NCBI GenBank assembly: GCA_026225945.1
Contig: JAMJFZ010000711.1
Span: 2,493,501 to 2,557,500 of the forward strand
Direction: 5' to 3'
Length of the DNA stretch: 64,000 nucleotides
DNA from: Cricetomys ansorgei
Taxonomy: Eukaryota > Chordata > Mammalia > Rodentia > Nesomyidae
In this document: piece by piece, positions 17,795 to 28,284 of the stretch
How positions within the stretch are numbered: position 1 is the stretch's first letter
How the letters are laid out: the number at the start of each line of letters is the position of its first letter
Made by a program: the position numbers and the translations under genes
Notes under the pieces: model-generated
Databases searched by the model: none
Told to the model about the DNA's origin: nothing
Seen by the model: the letters and a program-made list of their open reading frames with translations, nothing else

Positions 17795-18354
17795 TGTTGG
17801 ACTTCAGGGATCCAAACTGGGACCCCCAGGGTCCAAACCGGAACGCCACATCCCCACAGAGACTCACAGATGGGATATCGATGCAAATAGCAAGAGGATT
17901 TATTCCAGTGCACTGGGACCGTTCTAACACGCAGGATAGAAGCGGCCCCAAGGAGCAAATAGTGAAGCTTTTTGAGGCATTACCGGCGTGCGTCCGGGTC
18001 CCGCCTATCCCACGCAGGAGATGAGCATGGCAGGCCCCGATCCCTTCCCTCCCAGCCCTTTTATCGGGTTAGGGCAAAGGGGTCTGGGGATGGGGGCTCG
18101 TGCAGCTGATTGGCTTCGAGCTCTCTATGTTAGACTAATTGGTCAGGAGTTTCGCGCCCGCGGGATCCAGGGGGCGTGGTCAACCTGTGCCCTTGGACTA
18201 GCCCCTTGGGACAGGGTGGCTCCTGGTATGCTGGGGAAGGATGAATCCTGCTGATAAGCTTAATGGTCATTTCCCTGTGGGTGGAGAGGAGACTGAAGAG
18301 TACTGTTAATGGCTGTACTTGGGAAGGCATTTCCCCCTATCTTAAACCCTTTCA
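17795..18354 (-). mobile_element. Solo LTR, ERV1 (gammaretrovirus-like), with 4-bp target duplication
   Basis: A 560-bp LTR read on the minus strand from TGAAAG (18354) to CCAACA (17795). The 4-bp duplication GCAT is at 17791-17794 and 18355-18358, the size typical of MLV-like elements. Minus-strand promoter parts occur in order: CCAAT at 18138-18142 and 18109-18113, TATA-like ATAAAAG at 18058-18064, and poly(A) signal AATAAA at 17899-17904 followed by a CCTCTTGC stretch typical of gammaretroviral R/U5. No internal proviral sequence adjoins it. It points towards HIKESHI. Confidence 0.9.
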
Positions 18355-18403
18355 GCATCAAGGATAGATAGCCACAGATTCTCATTCTCCCTTTCTCAGC
18401 TTT

Positions 18404-18801
18404 TGTTGGGCCTTATGAGGCCTACTGTCCAAGACCAAGCCAGGCTGGATTTCCGACACCTGTCTTTCTTCCGCGTAGTGGTGACTCAGCATAGCCAGCT
18501 CTAGCTAGCAACTGCCACGTAACAGAACTCGGCTGGCCCACCGCTCTCACACCACTTTACTCCTCCCTCCTACGTAAGCTCACCCCATCCTGCCTACTAC
18601 CCCCTCACCCTCGGCCTATTTAAGGGGCTGACTTGTTCAGTAAAAGGAGTTCCTGCTTTGACATTTCTCCCAGCTTGGTGTGTGTCTTTTCTCCCGGTGG
18701 GGAGGGGTCAGGCCGCTGATACTCACCATCATGCTCAGCCCTGAGGGGGACAGGCTGGTCCCACTCCCCCTCAATGACTCCTTCTGTCAGGATGCCCAAC
18801 A
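18404..18801 (+). mobile_element. Solo LTR, ERVK (IAP-like class II), with 6-bp target duplication
   Basis: A 398-bp LTR beginning TGTTGGG and ending CCCAACA, a perfect 7-bp inverted terminal repeat. The 6-bp duplication AGCTTT is at 18398-18403 and 18802-18807, as for class II retroviruses. A TATA box TATTTAAG is at 18617-18624 and a variant poly(A) signal AGTAAA at 18639-18644, both on the plus strand. The ends and TSD support an IAP or related ERVK family; the subfamily was not determined. Confidence 0.88.
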
Positions 18802-19064
18802 AGCTTTAATCCCTGTGCCTTTTGCATAGGAAGGTAGAGAATCTTTACTCAGCTTGACATAGCTGAGAATAGGCCATCAGCTACAGGAGGTCTCTCTTCC
18901 CAGGTGCAAGTTTCATGTGGAATATCAGAGATACCATGAGATAGCTGAGCCAAAGGTGAACACATAGGAAAAGATCTTTCTAATGGTGCCTGTAATTTCT
19001 TTCCTTTTCTTTCTTTCATTCTTTCCTTTTTTTTTTTTTTATTCTTTTATTTTATTTTTATTTT

Positions 19065-19215
19065 TTCAAGTCAGGGTAACTCTGTTGTAACTCTCACTGT
19101 GCCAGAACTCACTTTGTAGACCAGACTGGCCTCGAACTCACAAAGATCCACCTGCCTCTGCCCCCTGCCTCCCAAGTGCTGAGGCTAAATGTGTGCACCA
19201 CACACCGACCGGGAC
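19065..19215 (-). repeat. B1 SINE
   Basis: Reversed CTTTGTAGACCAGACTGGCC and CCTCCCAAGTGCTGAGGC. It is preceded by a T-rich tract. Confidence 0.8.
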
Positions 19216-19229
19216 CTCTAATTTCTTTA

Positions 19230-19560
19230 CCTAACAAGTCCCTGAATGTGTAGAATAGAAAGGCTGTTCATAAGACCACTGGCAGTAGTTGTAGTTGCAG
19301 ATGAATCACTACGGTGTGATTCATCAAGGAAGACCAGGAGGCATTCTCATACCTGCAATCCCTGCCAGACCTCAGCAGAGGGAACCACTATCATGGCCAG
19401 CACTATACTGGACAGTGAAACTCCTGAAGCGTCTGAGCTCAGGTGTTTGTATTGCTCTCTCCACCATGATAGGCTATATTCCCTCAAAAATGAGCCAAAA
19501 TAAAGTATTCCTTCCTTAAGTGCTTCTTCCCAGTATGTTGTCCTGACAAGGAGAAAAGTA
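19230..19560 (+). mobile_element. Possible LTR fragment, 3' part
   Basis: GAGCCAAAATAAAGTATTCCTTCC followed by GACAAGGAGAAAAGTAACC resembles the poly(A)-signal and end region of rodent ERVL-type LTRs. The 5' limit is unclear. Confidence 0.45.
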
Positions 19561-20049
19561 ACCGAATGCTATTGTGAGAATTTTAACTCAAAAGTAGATA
19601 CATTGATACTTTGAAACTTTCTAAACAATAGTTCTTTCTTGAAGGCAGATCTGTCTTATCACCTGGAGCAGGTTGCAAATGTCAGTTTCATCCTCACCCT
19701 GTATCAGTGCCGTGGGCTATGGCTTTGCAGCCAGTCTGTTTCCTCCCTTTTGGCAGTGTTTGATCTCAACAGAAGAAGTTGATGCTGTAGCAGTTCCAAG
19801 CTCCAAGGTATTTGCACACTTCTGCTCTAGCACTTGAAACTTCACCAAACCATTTAAAGAATAAGTGAAAGAATGCCTGCAAGTAATGAAAGACACCACC
19901 AATCAAACCTCAGAAGCTGACTTGCAGGTGATCAGGCATGTGTGAGCTTAGCCAAGGCCAGAGGAGCCACCTAGCTGAGCTCAGCACAAACAGAATCATG
20001 GGTCAAATAGCTGAGTTTTAACCTGTTAATTTTGGTTTGGTTTTTTAAG

Positions 20050-20238
20050 GGTTTTATTTTATGTGTATGGGTACTGCATGCAGTGCCCAAGGAGGCCAGA
20101 GGAAGACATCAGATCCTTTGGAATTGTAGTTACAGGTGGTTATGTGCCACCATGTGGGTGCTGGGAATTAAACCTGGGTCCTCTAGAAGAGAAGCCAGCC
20201 AGCTTTATTAAATACTGAACCATCTCTCCAGCCCTTTG
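20050..20238 (-). repeat. B2 SINE
   Basis: Reversed GGAGGCCAGAGGAAGACATC, GCTGGGAATTAAACCTGGGT and ACCATCTCTCCAGCCC. Confidence 0.85.
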
Positions 20239-20494
20239 TTATGTTTTGATAAGCAGCAAAAGCTAATTTTATATAGGTCTTTCATAATCTATATTCGCTT
20301 TTAAATCCTTTCATTATGAAAAGTACTTAAGTATATATTTGACATTCATTTACTACCCAGTCCTACATTTAGGAATGCATGGATTAAACTTAACACAAGT
20401 AGTCTACCAATGGCCTCTATCTCCGAGGCATTTTAAAATTCTTTTTTATTTTACTTTTATTGTTGTTGTTATTACTACTACTATTTTTTTTTTG

Positions 20495-20668
20495 GGGGGG
20501 GTTCCTCTGTTGTAACTCTGGCTGTCCTGGAACTCACTCTGTAGACCAGGCTAGCCTAGAACTCAGAGAGATTTGCCTGCCTCTGCCTCCCCAGTGCTAA
20601 GATTAAAAGTGTGCACTGCTGCCACCCACCACCACCACCACCACCACCACCACCACCACCACCACCTG
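20495..20668 (-). repeat. B1 SINE with a (CCA)n tail expansion
   Basis: Reversed GTAGACCAGGCTAGCCTAGA, then a CCA/CAC run of about 15 units (20622-20666) that gives a spurious poly-His ORF. Confidence 0.85.
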
Positions 20669-21476
20669 GATCTTTTTATTTTAAGAATGTGTCTAAGTTG
20701 TCACAGCTGGCCTTACACTCAGAACTCCCTCTTTAGCCTCTTGGGCTGTTTTGTGTTGTGTGTAACTATATAAACTCGCAGTTTAACAAAGTTTTAGCAT
20801 TTACTACCACAATACAAGAGAAAAGAACATCGAGCCTTTTTGAACTCTATGACTTAACTGTGTAAGTCACACCTGTGAAGTCTAGCACTGTCCTGAGGCC
20901 CTGTTCCTCAGAAATGTCCTTGTTTAACACTGCCATCCCCATCTAGAAATTGTTACTAATTTTATCTTTGCACTTGCATTTCCTAAGTTCAATGGGACAT
21001 GTGTGCTGAGACAGGACGTAACAACTCAGCTGTTTATTGCCACTCCATTAGTATATGGCACTCCCAGATCCCACAGGCGTAGAATGCCAGTGGACCCAAA
21101 ATGTGTAGAATTCAGCAAGGTTGCAAACAAGTTCATGGTAAACAAGTTACGAGTACATCAGAGTAGGCAGGAGTGCTGACAACCCCAGGAGGCCACGCTT
21201 TACTTTGAACACAGAAAGATAACTAGTATAGACTGTCATCAGCCAATGAGGAACTTCTGGGCAGTGTAAGAGTAAAATACACACACTTGCACAGACCACA
21301 AAATAATACTTGTTTAATTTCTGTGACTTTCATGTGTTAAGTACTCATGTTTGCACAATACAGCATAAGGACCAGTACCAAACTTCATGCTAATAACATA
21401 ATATTTTAATTTTACTTGGAATGGCACTAAATAGAAATTTTTAAAAAAATAGGAAAGAGAAAGCTTTTTGTTTAGG

Positions 21477-21785
21477 ACCTTGCATTATCTTTTCTGTCGC
21501 TATAATAAAATAACTGACAGGAAGCAACTTAAGAAAGGTTTATTTTGACTTAGATTGAGGGGATGCATTCTGGCATGGTGGGAGGGAGTGGCAGGAACAG
21601 GAGAGAGCTGGTCACACTCCATCAGCAGTCAGGAAAAGCAGAATGCAATGAATGCTGGTGCTCAGTCCAGTTTCTCTTTTATGCAGTTTGGGACTCTGGT
21701 CCTTGGAATGGTGCCATACACTTCAGATTGGTTTTTGGAACTCAATTAATCTAATCTAAATTATCCCTCACAGACAGGCCCAGAC
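21477..21785 (-). mobile_element. Class III LTR-like fragment, minus strand
   Basis: GACCTTGCATTATCTTTTCT, then GCTATAATAAAATAACTGACAGG and AAGAAAGGTTTATTTTGAC: the reverse of a rodent MaLR/ERVL-type LTR 3' end. Partial and diverged. Confidence 0.6.
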
Positions 21786-22239
21786 ATTTTTTCCTTTGGT
21801 GATTTTAGACCTGTCAAGTCGACATTAGTAGCCATCATAAACCTTTATTCTTACATTCACATTTTTAAACATTCACATTTTGTACCCTACAAATTATGTA
21901 GCTGATGCTGTCTTCAGAGCTAGAAATATGTCTGGTAGCATTCTGTTCCTTTTATCTATTTCTTTCATACATGAAATGGGCATGAGCTCCATCCCATGTA
22001 GCTCAAGGGCTCTAGGAAGACTTTGTTCTGTAATTCACAGGTCAGACTCTAACCGTAGTCCTTATCCTCAGACAGCATTTGTCATCATGTCCTCCATATC
22101 TTCGGGAGGAGAGCACATGCTCTTGGCTTAAAACGACATTGACAACGTAGGGATGCTTGAAACCCTTGTCAGTTAGTCTTACCTACTTTTGAGATGTCCA
22201 GGTTAATAACCTATATACTTTTAAAAGTTCTGTGACAAA

Positions 22240-22330
22240 GCTGGGTGTTGTGCGCTCACCTGTATTCTCAACATAAAGGAGGCTGAGACAAGAGTGTTTG
22301 GGGCAAATTCAGGCTACATAAAAAGACTTT
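22240..22330 (+). repeat. B1 SINE, partial
   Basis: AAGCTGGGTGTTGTGCGCTC and GGAGGCTGAGACAAGAG. Confidence 0.55.
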
Positions 22331-22391
22331 TAAAAAATGAAAACAAAGAAAAGAAAAAATAAGCAAAATTTAGGGGTGGGGGTGTTGCTTG

Positions 22392-22575
22392 GAGCCAGTA
22401 ATATGGGTCAGTGAGCTAAGGCACTTGCCAGAAAGCCTAACGATAACCTGAGTCCCCAAGACCTATTATGGTGGGAGAGTACCAATTCCTACAAGTTGTC
22501 ATCTGACGGCCACATGGGCATCATGGCATGCATACACCCACACACTTGTCCATACCATAAATAAATGTAAATTTT
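22392..22575 (+). repeat. B2 SINE
   Basis: GAGCCAGTAATATGGGTCAG, AAGCCTAACGATAACCTGAG, then CATACACCCACACACTTG and an A-rich tail. Confidence 0.7.
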
Positions 22576-23698
22576 AAAGAGATATCTTCACTATTGAAGG
22601 TAATCCAACGAAATGACCTCCATGTAGAACTCAAAGAACACACCTGGATACTTAATATGTGTGTTCATGCATGTGAAAATTGAATTTAGGGTGGTGTGAT
22701 TGCTAGGCAAACACTTAACTGCTGAAATGTATTCCCTAGCCAGGAAGAGGGAGTCTAGATCAAATGTCAGGCTCTAGGTAGACCCATGCTGTGTGTGATG
22801 TTAGCACTGATTCACCACCTGGAAACAAAACAAACTCTATGACTTCTGTATCTCATTGTCCTCAGAGTTGTAGCGTTGAAATTCTTAGGAGAACCTACTT
22901 ACTAGGGAACCATCTGATATCATCACAAAAGACTTTAGCAGGAATTTAACAATTTCCCATAACCTATCTTCAAAAAAAAAAAAAAAATGAAGGATGGTTT
23001 CCCTCAGGATATGCTAGTTTGGGGTGAAGCTTTGAGTGTAGTAGAGACAAGCCAAGTAGTCCATTGGGACTATACTTCAATGAAGGGACAATGCCAAAGT
23101 CACCATTTGTCCTGGACCTGTCACAACTCCACAACACTCTTAGGTGTTAGTTATTTCAAGTACTGCCTTTTCTGCCTTTTTTTCCCCCATGCACTTTTTT
23201 TCTGGGTCACCAAATAAGTGTATTGGTAGGCCTTTTCATTGTATCCCCTTCATTCCTTTTCTCCATTTTGACTCATTGGGCCATATTTTAGGTGATTCTT
23301 TAGGATCTCATGCAGTCCACTAGTCTTTTAGTGTGTCTAATCCACCCACTGTATTTTTTACTTCAACAAATACATTTTCATTCTAAAAGTTATTTTTATC
23401 AGTTCTACTATGGTCAATCTCTGTAGTCATACTACTTGCTTACTTTTGTGCTACCTTTTATTTCATTTTTCCAATAAATATTGGTGCTCATATTGTTATG
23501 ACTATTCTAGTTGCTGGAGTTATACTTGCAAAATAAAACAAAACCCACCCTGACTTACAACACAGTGAGGAGGTAAGTTATCAGTTAATTGTTTTTAAAT
23601 TTTAAGCTTTGTTACGTGTACATGCATGATAGATGAGTATGGTCATATTTTAAGTGGAACTCAAGTTGCCAGGTTTGTATGGCAAACTGATTGAGACA

Positions 23699-23903
23699 TG
23701 TTGTGGAATATTTTACTCTTGTGTGTTGCTTTGGTTTTGATGCCTTGTAGCTGGGAAGCCAGATGTCTTGCAGTGGTATAGGCCTTGCTTCCTACACAGT
23801 CACACCCTTGTCCTAGCCTTGAGATTCCCAACAGATAGACAATTGAAGGTGACCAGTCACGAGCAGGTCATGAGCAGATCAGGAGCAAAGACTCTGATCA
23901 CCC
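23699..23903 (+). mobile_element. 5' LTR fragment of the ERVK provirus
   Basis: Starts TGTTGTGG and matches the first 205 bp of the 3' LTR, then similarity stops abruptly after GATCACCC. This marks the left breakpoint of the internal deletion. Confidence 0.9.
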
Positions 23904-23952
23904 CCAAGGACACACAAGGAAAAGGCAGAGAAAAGAAGAAGAAAGAAGACAA

Positions 23953-24861
23953 ATGAAAAAACAGACAATTAGAAATAATCCATTGCATATCACTCATATT
24001 CAATCTCATATGGGCTTGTCAGGCCCTTTAGCACATGGAAACAATGAGATCGACGAATTATTAATAGGAAATGCATTAGAGGCTTCAGAATTTCATAAAA
24101 AACACCATGCCAACAGCAGATGTTTAAAAAGAAATTTTTCCATTATTTGGCAACAAGCCAAAGAAATTTTAAAGACCTGCCCTAATTGTTCTTTGTATAA
24201 TCAGCTTCCATTACCCACTGGAATTAACCCTAAAAGTACCCTGAGAAATAAAATTTGGCAGATGGTTGTATTTCATTTTACAGAATTTGGGAAATTAAAG
24301 TATGTACATCACACAATTGATACCTATTCAGGGTTTCAATGGGCAACAGCATTAAATTCTGAAAAAGCTGATTCTGTGATTACACATTTATTGGAAGTAA
24401 TGGCTGTCATGGGAATACCATCACAGATTAAGACAGACAATGCTCCTACATATGTCTCTAGTAAAATGAAGCAGTACTTTACTTATTTTAACATAAAACA
24501 TATTACCGGCATACCACACAACCCAACAGGACAAGCAGTTATTGGAAGATCCAATCGAACATTAAAAGAAATGCTTTATAAACAGAAGGGGAAAATAAAG
24601 ACTCCTAGAGATAGATTACATAATGCCTTATTGACTTTAAACTTTTTAAATGTCAGTGAGACAGGCACAACAGCTGCAGAGAAACATTGGATTATAGAGA
24701 AAACTGCAGAACTAGATCAGCCTGTATGCTCTAAAGATGTATTAACCTCAGAATGGAAATCAGGGAAAGTAATACGTTGGGGGAGGGGTTTCGCCTTTGT
24801 CTCTACAGGAGAAGAAAAACTGTTGATACCAACAAAATTGATAAAAATTCGATCTGAATAA
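23953..24861 (+). pseudogene. Retroviral pol 3' end: RNase H tail plus integrase, catalytic residues lost
   Basis: An open frame of 302 codons. Residues 12-40 are the end of RNase H. The integrase zinc domain is intact in pattern (H48, H52, C76, C79). In the catalytic core (about 95-220), D162 is present. The first acidic position is Val105 (codon 24265-24267), and the third, 36 residues after D162, is Gly198 (codon 24544-24546). The C-terminal SH3-like part (about 255-300) reaches a normal stop. The listed Met is only the first ATG after the deletion junction, not a native start. Class II relationship is inferred from the core and tail sequence. It lacks two of three residues needed for strand transfer, so enzymatic activity is very unlikely. 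Confidence 0.9.
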
Positions 24862-25747
24862 TCTGGTTATCTTTAGTAAAAGTTTCAAACCTCTTGGGTA
24901 CATAAGGCATTGCGGTGGCTAGATGCTCTGTCATCAGCCAACACATACAACTCCCGAGGCTGGCATGCTAAATGAATATCCAGCAAGAAAAGGGACAAAT
25001 TACTAGACTTTGAAGTTATACATGGTAAATAAAACTTCAGCTTAAAGTTAAAAAAGAAAGGGGTATAAGATATATCTATAATTGGCTATTTTAACCTCAA
25101 ATTAAAAAAATTTAATTTTAAAAGATAATGTTTAAGCATTTTGCTCTAATAATAATAGCCTGGAGTGTGGAGACTCCACCCCATGTCGGGGAAAGGTTGT
25201 TTTTGTCTTTTCAGAAATGAAACATCCAACTGAGAGTATCCAGAGACCACTGGGCTGAAGAGAGACATCAGAGTGTGCGGGTTACTGTTCAGCCTTCAAC
25301 CTCAATAGTCCCACACAAATGGACCACTGAAGGTCTTCTTAGCTGCCTTGCTCCTGTGCTGCTTATAGACCAGAGGCCATGGATTACAAAAAATTGAGTT
25401 CCCCAGCTTAATACAGAGGCTGGCAGTCAGAGACGGGATTGAGAGTTATGACATGAATTTTCCTAAGACAGGATGCTGCTCATGCTATCAGTAACCCACA
25501 GATGGCTCATTTTCATTGTTCATTAATTCTCTCCTAAGACAGACATGGCCATCTTGAAAAGGGGAAATATGGAAAGCTATTGGCTTCATAAAACTATCTT
25601 GTCCTCTGAAATCATCTTGGAGATGACTCTGCAGCTGACAGGGAGCCTGTTTTGAAAATTGAGGCAGTTTTCACAGTGCTCAAACTGTGATGATGCAGAT
25701 GCAGGTATCTGCTGACATTTGAACTGCACGAGCATTTTGCTAAACAT

Positions 25748-25841
25748 TGAACTATTATGAACAGTTGATGAACTTTTATGAACTGTTGTTGAACTTTTAT
25801 GAACAATTGGTGAACTATTATGAACAATTGGTGAACTTTGG
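25748..25841 (+). repeat. 21-bp tandem repeat in the ERV 3' internal region
   Basis: Four full units and a half unit start at 25748, 25769, 25790, 25811 and 25832. The unit is close to TGAACTTTTATGAACAATTGG. The 21-bp period keeps frame, so the minus strand reads as a 7-residue repeat (for example QLFIKVH-like), but no known protein is indicated. Confidence 0.9.
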
Positions 25842-25956
25842 TCTTGATACTTGATGTTATATGGGACAGTTACAATCATCAAAGACATACTGAAATTCGG
25901 ACTTGATATTTGACAGACTATAACTTTATATCTTATTGTAAACAAAAAGGGTGAGA

Positions 25957-26351
25957 TGTTGTGGATTATTTTACTCTTATGTGCTATTTTGGTTTTGATG
26001 CCTTGTAGCTGGGAAGCCAGATGCCTTGCAGTGGTACAGGCCTTGCTTCCTACCTAGTCACACCCTGGTGCTAGCCTTGAGATTCCCAACAGATAGACAA
26101 TTGAAGGTGACCAGTCATGAGCAGGTCATGAGCAGATCAGGAGCAAAGACTCTGATCACCCTCAGCCTAGTATCATTGTGGTAATGAAGGCCTGAATGAT
26201 AGAGGGGTTGTGGGAAAAGTTAAAAGGGCTAAGGCAGAAGGAATGAAGGAGGATTGGGGAAAAAAGCTGAAGACTCTGCCTAGCCTAGCCACAAGAGCAT
26301 TGGAAAATTGAACGATGTACACATATTAAGCGATCGAAAGATACTTTAACA
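25957..26351 (+). mobile_element. 3' LTR of the ERVK provirus (395 bp)
   Basis: Runs from TGTTGTGG just after a polypurine tract to TTTAACA, followed by the GAGACA duplication. Its second half (26162-26351) has no counterpart in the truncated 5' LTR. Confidence 0.88.
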
Positions 26352-26368
26352 GAGACATCTTGCCTGCT

Positions 26369-26566
26369 CTGTGGTTCTGACCTGTAGGGTCAAACGACCC
26401 TTTCACAGGGTTGCCTAAGACCATATGCTTATCAGATATTTACATTATGGTTCATAACAGTAGCAAAATTAGTTATGAAGTAGCATTGAAAACAATTTAA
26501 TGGTTGGGGGGTCACCGCATGAACTGTTTTAAAGGGTCCCAGCATTAGGAATGTTGAGAACCACTG
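26369..26566. mobile_element. URR1-type hAT (Charlie) DNA transposon
   Basis: Terminal inverted repeats CTGTGGTTCTGACCTGT and TGAGAACCACTG enclose the typical body (GGTTCATAACAGTAGCAAAA and neighbours). It lies 12 bp past the ERVK target duplication. No 8-bp duplication is readable here. Confidence 0.8.
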
Positions 26567-26654
26567 ATTTACAGTATAGTATAAACTAACAAATGGAAAC
26601 TAAAAGTGCAAAGGAGAATGAATACAGAGATGGGAAGGGGTATGGTTTACTTAT

Positions 26655-27070
26655 TTTTGAGACAGGATCTTGTGAAGTGTTTCAACTGGTCTCAAACTCC
26701 TGGTCATCCTGCCTCAGTTTGCCATGTGCTACAAAGGTGTGACTTTCAATAGGGTGACTTCTTTACATCTTCTGAAAATTCATGTTAACTCAAGGCTTGG
26801 GGATCTAATGTTTCAGCTCTCAGTATAGAGCTTGTTTTACTATCTGCTAAGCTTTGGTTGGGAACTATTTGGTTGACTTAAATCCTCAACAAACTTTCAC
26901 TTTTTGTGTTAGTGAATCCAGATGAGTTATCAAAAATGACTTATGGAGGCCCAGCATGGTGTTGCAAGTCTTTAATCCCAGTGCTGAGGAAGCAGAGACA
27001 GGAGGATCTTATGAGGCCAGCCTGGTCTACATATTGAGTTCCAGAACAGCTAAGACTATATAAAGCACAC
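26655..27070. repeat. B1 copies, minus then plus
   Basis: Minus at 26655-26755 (TGAGACAGGATCTTGTGAAG), plus at 26948-27065 (AGCATGGTGTTGCAAGTCTT, GCCAGCCTGGTCTACATATT). Confidence 0.7.
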
Positions 27071-27197
27071 ACTACATCTTATCACTCAAAAATCAAAACT
27101 ACATGAATCTTTAAAATCTCAACAGAATTCAATCTTGCATTTTCCTGGCTCACCTCATTTTTTCTTCTACTCTTTCTTCCTCTGCGTGTGACTGTAG

Positions 27198-27200
<3 letters not shown>

Positions 27201-27235
<35 letters not shown>

Positions 27236-27280
27236 AGACGGGGGTGGGGGTGGGGGGGGGCGGGGGGGGGTAGGTGGGGA
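27201..27280 (+). repeat. (GT)15 followed by G-runs
   Basis: GT units at 27201-27230, then at least four runs of 4-10 G separated by single bases up to about 27279. Confidence 0.95.
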
Positions 27281-27759
27281 GAAATGTTCTGCTCCATTCT
27301 AGCACTCCAGCTTATTCCCTTAAGGCAGTCTCTTCCTGAATTTTCAGCTATGGCAGCAGCAATCCCAGAGTCGCTGGGGTTATAGACAAGCATGTAGCCA
27401 TGACTAGGTTTTTACATGGGTTCTGAGATCTGAACTTAATGAAGTCTCAAACCTTGAAAAGCAAGTATTTTACCCACTGAACCCTTTCTCCAGTCTGGTT
27501 CTAATTCCTTTGATGTATCTATTACCCAAATCCAAAATAAACTCCTGACCCTATGAAACTTAGTTGTCTCACTAAGGCAATAGTATCTTTTAGAAAAGGT
27601 GGTAACTTACTATAAAATCATTTTGTTCTTTAACCTCCGCTCTCTGCCTTTGTTCCACTGATAACATTTCCACTCAATTTACTATGGCCTACTTATAAAT
27701 CAAATACAAGAAAATAAATTCTAAATGCTACTGAATTCTTTTAAAAAATATTTTTAGTT

Positions 27760-28162
27760 TACTTTTGTGTGCAGGTGTATGTAAGCAGAGGTAAGAGAAC
27801 AACTTTCAGGAGTTTGTTCTTTCCTTCCACCAAAAGAGTTCTGGGAAGTGAAATCAGGTCATCAGTCTTGACAACTGAACCATCTCACCAGCTCCTCTCC
27901 TGAACCTGAGGAGTCCTAGAGATGTAATTTTAGTAATCATGAACTTAAAATATAGTTTTTTGTGTATGAGTGCTTTGCCTGCATGTAGGTCTGTGCATTA
28001 CTTTCATGCCTGGTTCTGTCAGAGGCCAGAAGAGAACACTGGGTTCACTGGGGCTGGATTCACACACAGTTGTGAACTACCATGTGGGTGCTAAGAATCA
28101 AACCTGGGTCCTCTGGAAGAGCAGTCAGTGCTTTTAACTACTGAACCATCTCTCTCTAGCCC
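27760..28162 (-). repeat. Two B2 SINEs in tandem
   Basis: Copies at 27760-27892 and 27955-28160. The second reads GAATCAAACCTGGGTCCTCT and ACCATCTCTCTCTAGCCC in reverse. Confidence 0.75.
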
Positions 28163-28284
28163 AGGAGTTGCTACTTTGTAAATAATGTTCAAAATGCCTC
28201 AGACATCATTAAATTGACTTCCTTAGGGCAGGTATGCCTATTTTATACATCAGGAAATTAAAGAACGATATGAAATTAGATATC

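Larger units (their letters stand above)
23693..26357 (+). mobile_element. Internally deleted ERVK (betaretrovirus-like) provirus
   Basis: Bounded by the 6-bp duplication GAGACA at 23693-23698 and 26352-26357. The order is: truncated 5' LTR (23699-23903), about 50 bp of purine-rich sequence, pol 3' end (23953-24861), a non-coding 3' internal region with no recognisable env (24862-25942), a polypurine tract (about 25944-25956) and a 3' LTR (25957-26351). Missing are the distal half of the 5' LTR, the primer-binding site, gag, protease, reverse transcriptase and most of RNase H. The shared 205 bp of the two LTRs align without gaps and show 12 differences by hand count. Confidence 0.92.

Noticed and set aside
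20573..20773. ORF with a poly-histidine run
   Set aside because: Encoded by the (CCA)n expansion in a B1 tail.
25748..25841. Possible CRISPR-like array
   Set aside because: Units are contiguous 21-bp repeats without spacers, and the genome is mammalian.
24862..25942. Possible env gene in the provirus
   Set aside because: No open frame, signal peptide or transmembrane pattern is visible; the region reads as non-coding in all frames.
25586..25945. 119-codon minus-strand ORF with a 7-residue repeat
   Set aside because: Follows from the 21-bp tandem array in the ERV; no independent coding evidence.
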